The notes below the pieces were generated by a model. The model was not told the DNA's origin, did not search any database, and worked only from the letters and a program-made list of their open reading frames with translations. Positions 1 to 6,362 of a stretch of 21,727 bases of DNA are shown here, in pieces; position 1 is the first letter of the stretch; every line of letters starts with the position of its first letter. Source of the stretch: Alphaproteobacteria bacterium UBA2723 (GTDB taxonomy: Bacteria; Pseudomonadota; Alphaproteobacteria; RF32; CAG-239); the NCBI GenBank assembly GCA_002353835.1, contig DEKL01000053.1, forward strand, positions 1 through 21,727, given 5' to 3'. Made by a program: the position numbers and the translations under genes.

Positions 1-423
1 TAATTTCATATCACTCTCAACTTTTAGAACCAAAGAGTTGGCTATGTCTTGTTGGGCATTATCTACCGTGTTGCCGGCTTCATCCAACACACCCTGTGCT
101 TTAATATTTGTATCAAGTGCATATTTAACGGTATCAGATACATTATTAGCCATATCTTCGGCTTCGTCATCTTCTGCTCGCAAATTTTCACCCAGGCCAA
201 ACGATTTAACAGAATTACCCCCCATTGCATTCAGGCCTTCCTGCAATTGTGACAATTGGTTCTTTGCGTTAGCAAGGGACATCCCAGCCTGCACTATTTC
301 GGTTGGAACAGGAACAAAATCTTCAATTAAATCTGTAACAGGAATAGCTTTAGAATTTGCTGACACCAAAGATAGCGACAAAACACAGCAAACAGCCGTT
401 ATGCCTTGCTTTATATTATTCAT
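1..423 (-). CDS. VirB5-like secreted protein (partial, 3' end missing)
   Basis: 141 codons are open from an ATG at 423 to the window edge, so the C-terminus is missing. A strong ribosome binding site (AGGGAGGA) lies just upstream. Residues 1-26 form a Sec-type signal peptide: KQG, then a hydrophobic stretch, ending near NSKA before IPVTD. The mature part begins with hydrophobic and Gln/Leu-rich helix (about residues 45-66, with NQLSQLQEGL). It continues as an acidic, mostly helical region. Position right after virB4 and a secreted, Q-rich helical N-terminus are typical of VirB5, the minor pilus-tip subunit of T4SSs. That assignment rests mainly on position and general character, because no diagnostic motif is visible. 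It has its own strong promoter at 468-496. It could instead be an unrelated periplasmic protein. Confidence 0.6.
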   Translation of the reverse strand, partial: MNNIKQGITAVCCVLSLSLVSANSKAIPVTDLIEDFVPVPTEIVQAGMSLANAKNQLSQLQEGLNAMGGNSVKSFGLGENLRAEDDEAEDMANNVSDTVKYALDTNIKAQGVLDEAGNTVDNAQQDIANSLVLKVESDMKL

Positions 424-467
424 AATGTCCTCCCTCATGTAAAATAATACCTACTTTAAGTGGTAAT

Positions 468-496
468 ATTGTATCATATTTTTTACGGTTTGTCAA
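468..496 (-). promoter_or_regulatory. Sigma70-type promoter for the VirB5-like gene
   Basis: Minus-strand TTGACA (496-491) is a perfect -35 box. It is followed by a 17-nt spacer and TACAAT (473-468), with an extended -10 TG one base upstream of TACAAT. Predicted transcription start is near 461, about 38 nt before the ATG at 423. The transcribed leader holds an imperfect palindrome (ACCACTT/AAGTAGGT) that could be an operator. This is the best-matching promoter in the window. Confidence 0.75.
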
Positions 497-501
497 CATT
501 T

Positions 502-2952
502 TTAGCCTCCAAAACCGTCTAAATATTTCGTTACAAAGCCGTCTTCTCCGAATTCTTTTACCAGGCTATCTACCAGTAAAACATTCTTAATACCGGAGTT
601 ATACAGCTTCAAATATGGTCCGAGACCGCCTAAATTCACGTCTAAAACAACCGATTCACCCTTACCGTCGTCCGCATCAGGCCTTTTTAGTAAGATTGCA
701 TACGGACAATCACGATATGAACGACCGCTGATAAAGTCATATTCGCTTTCCGTTAAATTCCATTTTTCGTATGATTCGGGGGTTGCTTGCGTATTGCGGA
801 AGAAAATCATTGTTTTACATTGACCACGAACCGCATCACCAACGCCTAATGTATCTATAATGTTAGGTTGTTGGAATGCACAAAGATATGCCTGACGTTT
901 TTTACGACCTTCTTGTAAACCTTTAATAAACGCATCTCTAAACATTTCGTGCTTTAACATCGGCGCGGTCTCATCAATCATAACCAAAGCAGGAGCACCG
1001 GTTTCCGTGCTTTCTGCATGGATACGGTGCATAATGTAACTAATGGATGCCGCAGCCAAGGTATCATCATCAAAAATGTCCGTAAAATCAAATGCCACAA
1101 AACGATTGGTACTTAAGTCAAGACTATCATGTTCAGAATTGAAAATGTTGCCATATTGGTCCGGATTTACCCAACGAAACAGCTCACGACGCATTGTGCC
1201 GGTCGGTGAGAAACAGCTTTTATATAAGTTACTTAAAACACGTTCTTCCGGCTTTAAATAATCAAACGCCGTGGTAACCGCGCGCGCTGCCTCGCGTTCT
1301 GACATGGCGTCGTTGGCCATTGTTATAGCTTTAAGCCAGTTACGTAAAAAGGCACGATTACTCATAGTATCTCTTGTATCAAACGGATTTAATGACACGT
1401 TTTTACGTTCACCGCTAAATCCGACGTATTTACCTTTAACCATGTGAGTAAAGATTTCAGCACCGCGGTGACGGTCAAAGAAATAAACCTTTAAATCGCC
1501 ATGGCGCATAGCTTGTCCGGCTAAAAACGTTAACAAAGTTGTTTTACCTTGACCGGTCGGACCAACAATACAACAGTGTGCCACCGCTGATTCTGCTGCA
1601 GAAATATGGAATTGGAAACGATATGGTGAACCACTCATGGTTCTAAATACAGTTATAGCGCCCTCACCCCAGTCACTTCTCGGTAAACCCGTTGATAATT
1701 GTTCAAAAGATACGGCTAAGGATACGATACGTGATAAGTAGAAATACGTTCTGCCACACATATCATACCCAGGAAACTGGTTAAAGAACGTTGCTTGGGC
1801 AATCCAGTTCTCACGAACCGGCGTTACACTGAATAAGCGGCAGATACGTTGAATTTCGCTTTCTCCGAACTCAATTTCTTTCATGGTATCGCCTTTTAAG
1901 ATAAAGCTCATGGAGTATTCCACCAATGACTGGTGGTCCGCATCACTATCTTCAATGGCGGCAAGCGCTTCACTGTATTGGTCAACAACATCTCCGGAGA
2001 AACTGGTCACAGAGGCCATTTTTTGCTGTTGAACCAAAATCATGCGAGCCTTAGGCTTAAATAAAGGATGAATATTATGCAAAACCGTTAATTCACAGTC
2101 TATCGCCAAAAGAGATGAAATCATACTTTCATCCATGTAATCTCCGGAATTGCGAATTCCCATAGTCAGAGCAAATTTTTCTTTACCACCGGAGAAATAC
2201 TTTATGACACCTTCTTCACCGGTAAAATGAATACCGTCTGCCGTTAATAATTCTTTTAATTGGAAGCCTTCCGCATTTCTTACTTTCGGTGTCGGCTTGC
2301 TTATCGGGTTTAATATTCTTACAAACGGATATACCGGACTTAACTCCGCCGGTGTATCATCGTCTTCGTGCATTACCTTAACGCCATAGTCGTTTAAGTT
2401 TGCCAATACTGATTGAGAGGCATAATTTAAGTCTTTTACAGCGTCCTTTCTATCTTCTATGGATATAATTATGTAGTGGTCATTTTTATAAACACGACTT
2501 AAGTTTTCGCGCCATGTATCATCAACAATCTTCAACCATTTATTACCGAAATCAGCTTTGTTAGCCTCAACGGGTACACGCTCTCTTAAAGTTATGGCAC
2601 GACATGTTACCTGCATATCAGCCATATTATCCAGCCAAGATTTTCTGGCCTCAAACATGGAAAGAACCGTCTCTTCTCTGGCAGAGGTTAAATCCACACC
2701 TTCTATTTTGAAGACACGAACATAGGTTCCATTATCACAGCGTAATGTTGCTCCGTCAGATAATAAACTCTTGAAAGGCAAAAAATCCGCTACGCGTGAT
2801 TCACTCGGTTGCGGTAAAACCCACGTTCCAACTTTTGAAACCAATGAAACAGCAATAGCCGCAGCGGCTATAATACCAAATGCGGCAACGATTGCATCAG
2901 CACTTTGTAAACCTGTTATAAACAGCGTATAAAAGTCAAAATTAAGGTTCAA
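502..2952 (-). CDS. virB4: VirB4-family T4SS ATPase
   Basis: An 816-aa protein of normal VirB4 length. VirB4 is the inner-membrane/cytoplasmic AAA-type ATPase that powers pilin extraction and substrate transfer in type IV secretion. Visible motifs: Walker A GPTGQGKTT at residues 464-472, the downstream LNPFD motif at 521-525, Walker B ALVMIDE at 655-661 and the AFQQP motif near 692-696. All are in the order expected for the VirB4/TraC/TrbE family. A hydrophobic segment at about residues 16-39 suggests an N-terminal membrane anchor. The start is TTG at 2952, with AAAGGA seven bases upstream, and it overlaps the end of virB3 by 11 nt, so the two are probably translationally coupled. No terminator is visible before the VirB5-like gene. 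Family assignment is firm; what the system transports is unknown. Confidence 0.95.
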   Translation of the reverse strand: MNLNFDFYTLFITGLQSADAIVAAFGIIAAAAIAVSLVSKVGTWVLPQPSESRVADFLPFKSLLSDGATLRCDNGTYVRVFKIEGVDLTSAREETVLSMFEARKSWLDNMADMQVTCRAITLRERVPVEANKADFGNKWLKIVDDTWRENLSRVYKNDHYIIISIEDRKDAVKDLNYASQSVLANLNDYGVKVMHEDDDTPAELSPVYPFVRILNPISKPTPKVRNAEGFQLKELLTADGIHFTGEEGVIKYFSGGKEKFALTMGIRNSGDYMDESMISSLLAIDCELTVLHNIHPLFKPKARMILVQQQKMASVTSFSGDVVDQYSEALAAIEDSDADHQSLVEYSMSFILKGDTMKEIEFGESEIQRICRLFSVTPVRENWIAQATFFNQFPGYDMCGRTYFYLSRIVSLAVSFEQLSTGLPRSDWGEGAITVFRTMSGSPYRFQFHISAAESAVAHCCIVGPTGQGKTTLLTFLAGQAMRHGDLKVYFFDRHRGAEIFTHMVKGKYVGFSGERKNVSLNPFDTRDTMSNRAFLRNWLKAITMANDAMSEREAARAVTTAFDYLKPEERVLSNLYKSCFSPTGTMRRELFRWVNPDQYGNIFNSEHDSLDLSTNRFVAFDFTDIFDDDTLAAASISYIMHRIHAESTETGAPALVMIDETAPMLKHEMFRDAFIKGLQEGRKKRQAYLCAFQQPNIIDTLGVGDAVRGQCKTMIFFRNTQATPESYEKWNLTESEYDFISGRSYRDCPYAILLKRPDADDGKGESVVLDVNLGGLGPYLKLYNSGIKNVLLVDSLVKEFGEDGFVTKYLDGFGG

Positions 2953-3232
2953 ATTTGCGTCCTTTCACTTGATACAGGTTTTTAGAGGAAATATTTGTTG
3001 TTCCAAAGGCTTGGAGCATTGCCGACAAGTGCGGATCTTTGGTTCCGAGGGCAACAACAATCAAATGACCAAGAACGACTGATATAATAAATATTAAAGG
3101 GTTGATTTGCCATATTCCGATACCCATAAACATAAAAGGAATCTGTAAACCGGCATTCAATGCTGCCGGTAAAACCGGCCCCCAAAACAGTTTGGGTGGA
3201 TTTGCAACCGCTTTTAATATCACATCTTTCAT
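2942..3232 (-). CDS. virB3: VirB3-like T4SS inner-membrane protein
   Basis: A 96-aa protein with two close hydrophobic segments (about residues 17-38 and 41-63), then a soluble tail containing GTKDPHL. This matches the size and layout of VirB3, the small membrane partner of VirB4. It lies directly upstream of virB4 with an 11-nt overlap, which is the canonical virB3-virB4 order. The ribosome binding site is GAGGAA, 8 nt before the ATG. A separate promoter with a perfect TATAAT lies at 3261-3266. Because VirB3 proteins are short and weakly conserved, context carries much of the assignment. Confidence 0.85.
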   Translation of the reverse strand: MKDVILKAVANPPKLFWGPVLPAALNAGLQIPFMFMGIGIWQINPLIFIISVVLGHLIVVALGTKDPHLSAMLQAFGTTNISSKNLYQVKGRKFEP

Positions 3233-3260
3233 TGCGTCAATTCCTCATAATCTGACTTAT

Positions 3261-3266
3261 ATTATA
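3261..3266 (-). promoter_or_regulatory. Candidate -10 box of a virB3-virB4 promoter
   Basis: A perfect TATAAT lies about 30 nt before the virB3 start. The hexamer 17 nt upstream (CTGTTT) is a poor -35 box, so an activator may be needed. The 106-nt gap 3233-3338 also holds two near-identical tandem 19-mers on the minus strand of the type TGTAA(T/C)AAA-TATATAA at about 3305-3345, and one copy of the CTGTAACAAAA word at 3316-3326. Confidence 0.45.
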
Positions 3267-3338
3267 CGCAAATAATTATTACAAAACAGTTAAAGTTAAC
3301 AGATTATCTTATATATTTTGTTACAGGTTATATATTTA

Positions 3339-3713
3339 TTACAAGCTGGTTGAACGTGAAACGGCACTTCTGCTAGTGCTATATAAATCCCCGCCCATTT
3401 GCAAGGCTTCTATCGCGTCACCACCGGTCATATAGCTAATCATTAAACCAACGCCGGAGAGGAAGAATAAGCTAATCATAATATAGCCCAAGTGCTTGAA
3501 ATTGATTTTGCCGCAAATCGCCAAAAAGGTGAACATTACAATACCAAAACCACTCAAAGCAAAGGCTAATCCACGTAAACCTATGGCAAATCTTGTTGTT
3601 CTCTCAGCAAAGGTCTTAAAAATTGTTATTTCTGCATATGAATCACAGGCAAAGCATGTAACAAATACAAGGCAGAGAACACTTAATAAAATGATTTTGT
3701 TTAATTTTCTCAT
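3339..3713 (-). CDS. VirB2-like pilin, third of three
   Basis: A 124-aa protein. The ATG at 3713 was chosen because AGGAGA sits 8 nt upstream; a longer reading frame to 3752 would overlap the previous gene. Residues 1-27 form a signal peptide ending DSYA before EITIF. Two hydrophobic helices follow (about 45-66 and 75-93), separated by a short loop with CGKINFKHL. This is the VirB2 layout: cleaved long signal peptide and two transmembrane helices joined by a short basic loop. The loop GK(I/V)-hydrophobic-K and the downstream GL...TGGD pattern are shared with the two pilins upstream. The C-terminal tail is Ser/Arg-rich. It starts 10 nt after the preceding pilin, so the two are probably cotranscribed. 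Confidence 0.75.
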   Translation of the reverse strand: MRKLNKIILLSVLCLVFVTCFACDSYAEITIFKTFAERTTRFAIGLRGLAFALSGFGIVMFTFLAICGKINFKHLGYIMISLFFLSGVGLMISYMTGGDAIEALQMGGDLYSTSRSAVSRSTSL

Positions 3714-3723
3714 GACACTTCTC

Positions 3724-4056
3724 CTATTCTCCATTGAGAGAGCTGACTGCATCTATCTCTCCATCATTGCCGGCAAACATTTCTATGAATAATCCGCATG
3801 TTGCAATAACAACCAAACCAACCATAACCGCCGTCAACCATTTCCAGTTAATGTTTCCGAAAATACCTCCGATGCAAACGCAAATAATGCCGATTGCTGA
3901 TGCCGGATAAATAATTTTCTTTAACCCTTTAAAAATATCTCGTCCCGTATCTGCCAACTGATCAAAGGCGGCCAAAGCATCTACCGGCATGCAAATTACA
4001 ACAGCCAATGCCAGTATAAAGAGACACAACTCTATTTTATTTAAGCCCAACATCAC
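3724..4056 (-). CDS. VirB2-like pilin, second of three
   Basis: A 110-aa (or 109-aa) protein that starts at GTG 4056 or the adjacent ATG 4053; AGGAGGG lies 6 to 9 nt upstream, so either is possible. The signal peptide ends near VDALA before AFDQL. Two transmembrane helices flank the loop FGNINWKWL, closely matching the loops of the neighbouring pilins (GKVKWSWF and GKINFKHL). The tail is acidic (GNDGEID). Size and topology are those of VirB2, the T4SS pilus subunit. Divergence from its two neighbours suggests separate roles or old duplications rather than a recent tandem copy. It has its own likely promoter (4083-4091). Confidence 0.75.
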   Translation of the reverse strand: MMLGLNKIELCLFILALAVVICMPVDALAAFDQLADTGRDIFKGLKKIIYPASAIGIICVCIGGIFGNINWKWLTAVMVGLVVIATCGLFIEMFAGNDGEIDAVSSLNGE

Positions 4057-4082
4057 AATATCCCTCCTAAACTTATTGTTTT

Positions 4083-4091
4083 ATTGTATCA
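4083..4091 (-). promoter_or_regulatory. Extended -10 promoter before the second VirB2-like gene
   Basis: Minus strand TGATACAAT (4091-4083) is an extended -10 element of the same form as the one before the VirB5-like gene. The -35 region (around CTGGAAA) is weak, as is common for extended -10 promoters. Predicted start of transcription is near 4076, 20-23 nt before the start codon. Confidence 0.5.
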
Positions 4092-4133
4092 CAAATTTTC
4101 AGATTTTTCCAGTAAAAAGCTATCTCGACATTT

Positions 4134-4159
4134 TATCTTAAGATATTGTTTATAAACAA
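4134..4159. promoter_or_regulatory. Two adjacent perfect palindromes, possible operator
   Basis: TATCTTAAGATA (4134-4145) is a perfect 12-nt palindrome. It abuts TTGTTTATAAACAA (4146-4159), a perfect 14-nt palindrome. Copies of TTTTATCTT lie at 4131-4139 and 4161-4169, the first overlapping the left palindrome. They sit about 60-85 nt upstream of the predicted transcription start at 4076, where an activator would bind. The function is inferred from position only, and AT-rich DNA makes chance palindromes more likely. Confidence 0.4.
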
Positions 4160-4169
4160 ATTTTATCTT

Positions 4170-4180
4170 CTGTAACAAAA
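4170..4180 (+). repeat. CTGTAACAAAA motif, copy 2
   Basis: This 11-mer also occurs at 4778-4788 and, in reverse complement, at 3316-3326. All three copies are in non-coding gaps upstream of minus-strand T4SS genes. Copies at 4169-4181 and 4777-4789 share a 13-mer, TCTGTAACAAAAA. It may be a shared regulator site. Confidence 0.45.
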
Positions 4181-4253
4181 ATTTCATACATCATAACAAG
4201 GCTAAACAGCTATATTTTATAGTTTATTGCCAGTAATTTTTCTTAATAAAAAT

Positions 4254-4278
4254 AAAAAAAGCACCCATAACGGGTGCT
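4254..4278 (-). terminator. Intrinsic terminator after the first VirB2-like gene
   Basis: On the minus strand a 7-bp stem (AGCACCC / GGGTGCT) with a 5-nt loop is followed by a run of T (4259-4254). It lies about 20 nt after the stop at 4300. On the plus strand the same hairpin is also followed by CTTTTTATT, but no plus-strand gene ends here. It probably isolates a strongly expressed pilin gene from the genes after it. Confidence 0.85.
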
Positions 4279-4299
4279 CTTTTTATTATTTGGATATTA

Positions 4300-4659
4300 T
4301 TACATACCAACTGCACTATCACCAAAGGTATCTTCAACAGTAGCACCTTCAGCAGTCTTGTCCATTTGGTCACCTGTTGCGTAGTTAACAATCGCACCGG
4401 CAGCAGCCAAAATAGCCAAACCGATAGCAAGACCGGCAAACCATGACCATTTTACTTTACCGAAGATGGCTTGGAAAGCAATACCTACCAAACCGAAACC
4501 ACCGACAACAAAGATGATACCTTTAACATGGTTAAATACAGCAACAGCTTTACCAGCTGCTAAGTTCATTAAGCCGTCAGCGTGAGAAGCGTCGGCTAAT
4601 ACCATCGTAAATACGAGTGCCAATGAGCACAGTACAAACATTTTCTTTAAGCTTTTCAT
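4300..4659 (-). CDS. VirB2-like pilin, first of three
   Basis: A 119-aa protein. The ATG at 4659 was preferred over a longer frame because TAGGAGAA lies just upstream. The signal peptide ends ASHA before DGLMN at about residue 28. Two hydrophobic helices (about 46-66 and 74-93, the second rich in Ala/Gly) enclose the loop FGKVKWSWF. A short, acidic tail follows (TGDQ ... DTFGD). This is the classic VirB2/cyclic-pilin-like layout and is the most typical of the three. It has its own promoter and is followed directly by an intrinsic terminator, which is what one expects of an abundant major pilin. The assignment rests on topology, size and adjacency to virB3-virB4, as VirB2 primary sequence is poorly conserved. 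Confidence 0.8.
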   Translation of the reverse strand: MKSLKKMFVLCSLALVFTMVLADASHADGLMNLAAGKAVAVFNHVKGIIFVVGGFGLVGIAFQAIFGKVKWSWFAGLAIGLAILAAAGAIVNYATGDQMDKTAEGATVEDTFGDSAVGM

Positions 4660-4690
4660 TTCAGTTCTCCTAAATTCATTATACATTATT

Positions 4691-4719
4691 ACTGTACCTC
4701 ATTTTTAAAAAAAATTCAA
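4691..4719 (-). promoter_or_regulatory. Candidate promoter of the first VirB2-like gene
   Basis: Minus strand TTGAAT (4719-4714), a 17-nt spacer and TACAGT (4696-4691) would start transcription about 25 nt before the start codon at 4659. A perfect TATAAT also lies at 4684-4679, but it has no good -35 box and would leave a very short leader. Confidence 0.5.
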
Positions 4720-4777
4720 GTCTTTTGCGCCCCACCGAAAATCGCATAACATATTGATTCAAATATTTTTTGTCACT

Positions 4778-4788
4778 CTGTAACAAAA
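4778..4788 (+). repeat. CTGTAACAAAA motif, copy 1
   Basis: It lies about 120-130 nt upstream of the first VirB2-like start. The second pilin's copy (4170-4180) is about 115-125 nt from its start, at nearly the same distance and orientation. Together with the 3316-3326 copy this marks each upstream region of the T4SS block. Confidence 0.45.
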
Positions 4789-4950
4789 ACTTAACACTGC
4801 TTTTAAGCCATTTTTCCCTTATTTTTTCAAAAAAATGCTATTTTGTTGTTACTAATTATAAAATCTGTTTGCCAAAGAATCTAAAGAAGTTTTAAAATAT
4901 GGTTAAAATTATAAAGTATAACATATTATGTTTGGGGATTAGCTTTACCT

Positions 4951-6252
4951 ATGACGGGTACAAAAAACTTTATTTTGGGATTTATTCTTTCTTTCTGCGG
5001 CGTTACTCTGGGAGGACAGCTTTATACTTCTGCACCTTCAAAAACTAGAGACAACTCCGCACACCCTGTCAGCATTAACTTATTCAAAAGCCATCAGCCC
5101 ATTCCGCAAAACTTCACGTCCACCAATATTTTCGCTAATATTCAAAAAGAAACATTATCTATCAGCGATTTTTCTTTTGCACAAGCAAATCCCGCCGAAA
5201 ATGCGGAAGGAATAGAGGATGATGAAATTATAAGTATAACCATTGATGATACAATTCCTATAGAATTCGGAAATGCAGTTTCTGATGATAAACAGGTCGA
5301 AGTTGTTTCTGAAGACAACGAAGAAAATGTTGCTATGCTCCCGACCAATCTTCGTGATGACGAGACTTTTGATTCCGAAACACCTTGGGCTGTTGCCAAA
5401 GGCGCCCCGAATGTAAAAAATAAAAGATTACTTGAAGATTTATCAAAGCAATCAGAGACAAGTTTGTTTACTGATGAGTTTACACAAGCTGTCAGAGAAG
5501 ACGAAAATCTTTCATATAAAGTAGCTGAAAAAATAAAGCAAAGTATAATTTTCCCTATTCCTGATGAAATATTAAATGATGAAAATTTGACACCTACCTT
5601 TATACATGATAAGCCAAAGAAAGAGACTAAAACAAGAAAAGCCTCTCCTCGTCCGGTTGTTTCCACCCCCAAGAGAGATACGACCAACAAAATTAACGTA
5701 CCCGAGCCTAAAGAAGAAAGCACACCTAAAGAGGTTTCAAACGAGAGTAATCTTTTGGATAACATATCTTCTTGGTTTTCTGACGATAAAAAGGCCATTG
5801 ATACACAAAATAATATTTCAAATCCACCGGTTAAAAAGGCTCCACCTGCATATAGCAGTCAGGGAGAAAAGGTTTTCACCTTACCGGAATCTTCTAATGA
5901 TGATTTAGCAAGTTTTTATGAATCATTACAGGAGACAAAAAAAGAACACGTCCAACGCAAGATTATCCCTTCGGAATTAAAACTCGCTTTTCAGCCTGAG
6001 CGTGCAGAGATTTCCGGCACAACACTTCAATGGCTGAAGCAATTTTCCGAAGCCACTTTGGACGGACAAACACTCTTACAAGTTCGGCTTGACGCTTCAA
6101 CATCAACTGAACTTCAGAAAAAAAGGCTTAACCTGCTTTATACTATTTTTATGAACAACGGTGTGGACCTTCAAAAAGTTGACACAGTCTTTTTACCAAC
6201 CGAGCCTAATACATTTATAATACGAACAATTAGGATTGACACGCTTCAATGA
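4951..6252 (+). CDS. Secreted or anchored acidic protein with OmpA-like C-terminal domain, unknown role
   Basis: A 433-aa protein I do not recognise as a named pilus component. Residues 7-24 are hydrophobic and act as a signal peptide or anchor. About residues 60-335 are acidic, Ser/Glu/Lys-rich and low in hydrophobics, likely disordered. The last 90 residues (341-433) resemble the OmpA/MotB peptidoglycan-binding fold: LAFQPERAEIS for the first strand, VRLDAS for the second, then QKKRLNLLYTIFMNNGVD for the helix and a closing IIRTIRID strand. The usual TD..G and N.R residues are degenerate, so wall binding is uncertain. As first gene of the pilus cluster it may tie the secretin to the wall. 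There is no good ribosome binding site (only GGGGAT 12 nt upstream), so the start is less certain. Confidence 0.6.
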   Translation: MTGTKNFILGFILSFCGVTLGGQLYTSAPSKTRDNSAHPVSINLFKSHQPIPQNFTSTNIFANIQKETLSISDFSFAQANPAENAEGIEDDEIISITIDDTIPIEFGNAVSDDKQVEVVSEDNEENVAMLPTNLRDDETFDSETPWAVAKGAPNVKNKRLLEDLSKQSETSLFTDEFTQAVREDENLSYKVAEKIKQSIIFPIPDEILNDENLTPTFIHDKPKKETKTRKASPRPVVSTPKRDTTNKINVPEPKEESTPKEVSNESNLLDNISSWFSDDKKAIDTQNNISNPPVKKAPPAYSSQGEKVFTLPESSNDDLASFYESLQETKKEHVQRKIIPSELKLAFQPERAEISGTTLQWLKQFSEATLDGQTLLQVRLDASTSTELQKKRLNLLYTIFMNNGVDLQKVDTVFLPTEPNTFIIRTIRIDTLQ

Positions 6253-6285
6253 ATTTTGAGCAAGTAGTCCACAAAACGTTTTATA

Positions 6286-6327
6286 AATAAAGTGTTAAGC
6301 TTGAATAATTAAATTTTAACATTTATT
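6286..6327. repeat. AT-rich inverted repeat between the first two pilus genes
   Basis: AATAAAGTGTTAA (6286-6298) can pair with TTAACATTTATT (6316-6327): 12 base pairs with one bulged G and a 17-nt loop. It has no T-run in the right place for a terminator. It could be an operator, an mRNA structure, or chance in AT-rich DNA. Confidence 0.35.
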
Positions 6328-6362
6328 GTAAAGTGAGATTGTATTTACAGATGAGTAAAATT

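Larger units (their letters stand above)
4660..4950. other. Divergent control region between T4SS and type IV pilus genes
   Basis: A gene-free 291-nt stretch, very AT-rich, separates the two clusters, which are transcribed away from each other. It holds the promoter at 4691-4719, the CTGTAACAAAA copy at 4778-4788, and several AT-only stretches near 4845-4925 that could hold the plus-strand promoter. None of the latter is clear enough to single out. No small ORF with a ribosome binding site was found. Confidence 0.6.

Noticed and set aside
38..442. Plus-strand ORF of 134 aa over the left edge
   Set aside because: It is the antisense of the VirB5-like gene, which has a strong ribosome binding site, signal peptide and promoter on the other strand.
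4791..4806. CtrA-like site (TTAA...TTAA) upstream of the first pilin
   Set aside because: The half-sites are 8 nt apart rather than 7, and such words are common in AT-rich DNA. There is no further support.
4821..4836. T-run/A-run hairpin as a terminator in the divergent region
   Set aside because: The pairing is only A-T with no GC stem, and no gene ends here on either strand.
5142..5798. Minus-strand ORF of 218 aa, Ser/Leu-rich
   Set aside because: It lies wholly antisense to the 433-aa gene. The Ser-rich composition is what reverse reading of Glu/Asp/Lys codons produces, and no ribosome binding site is seen.
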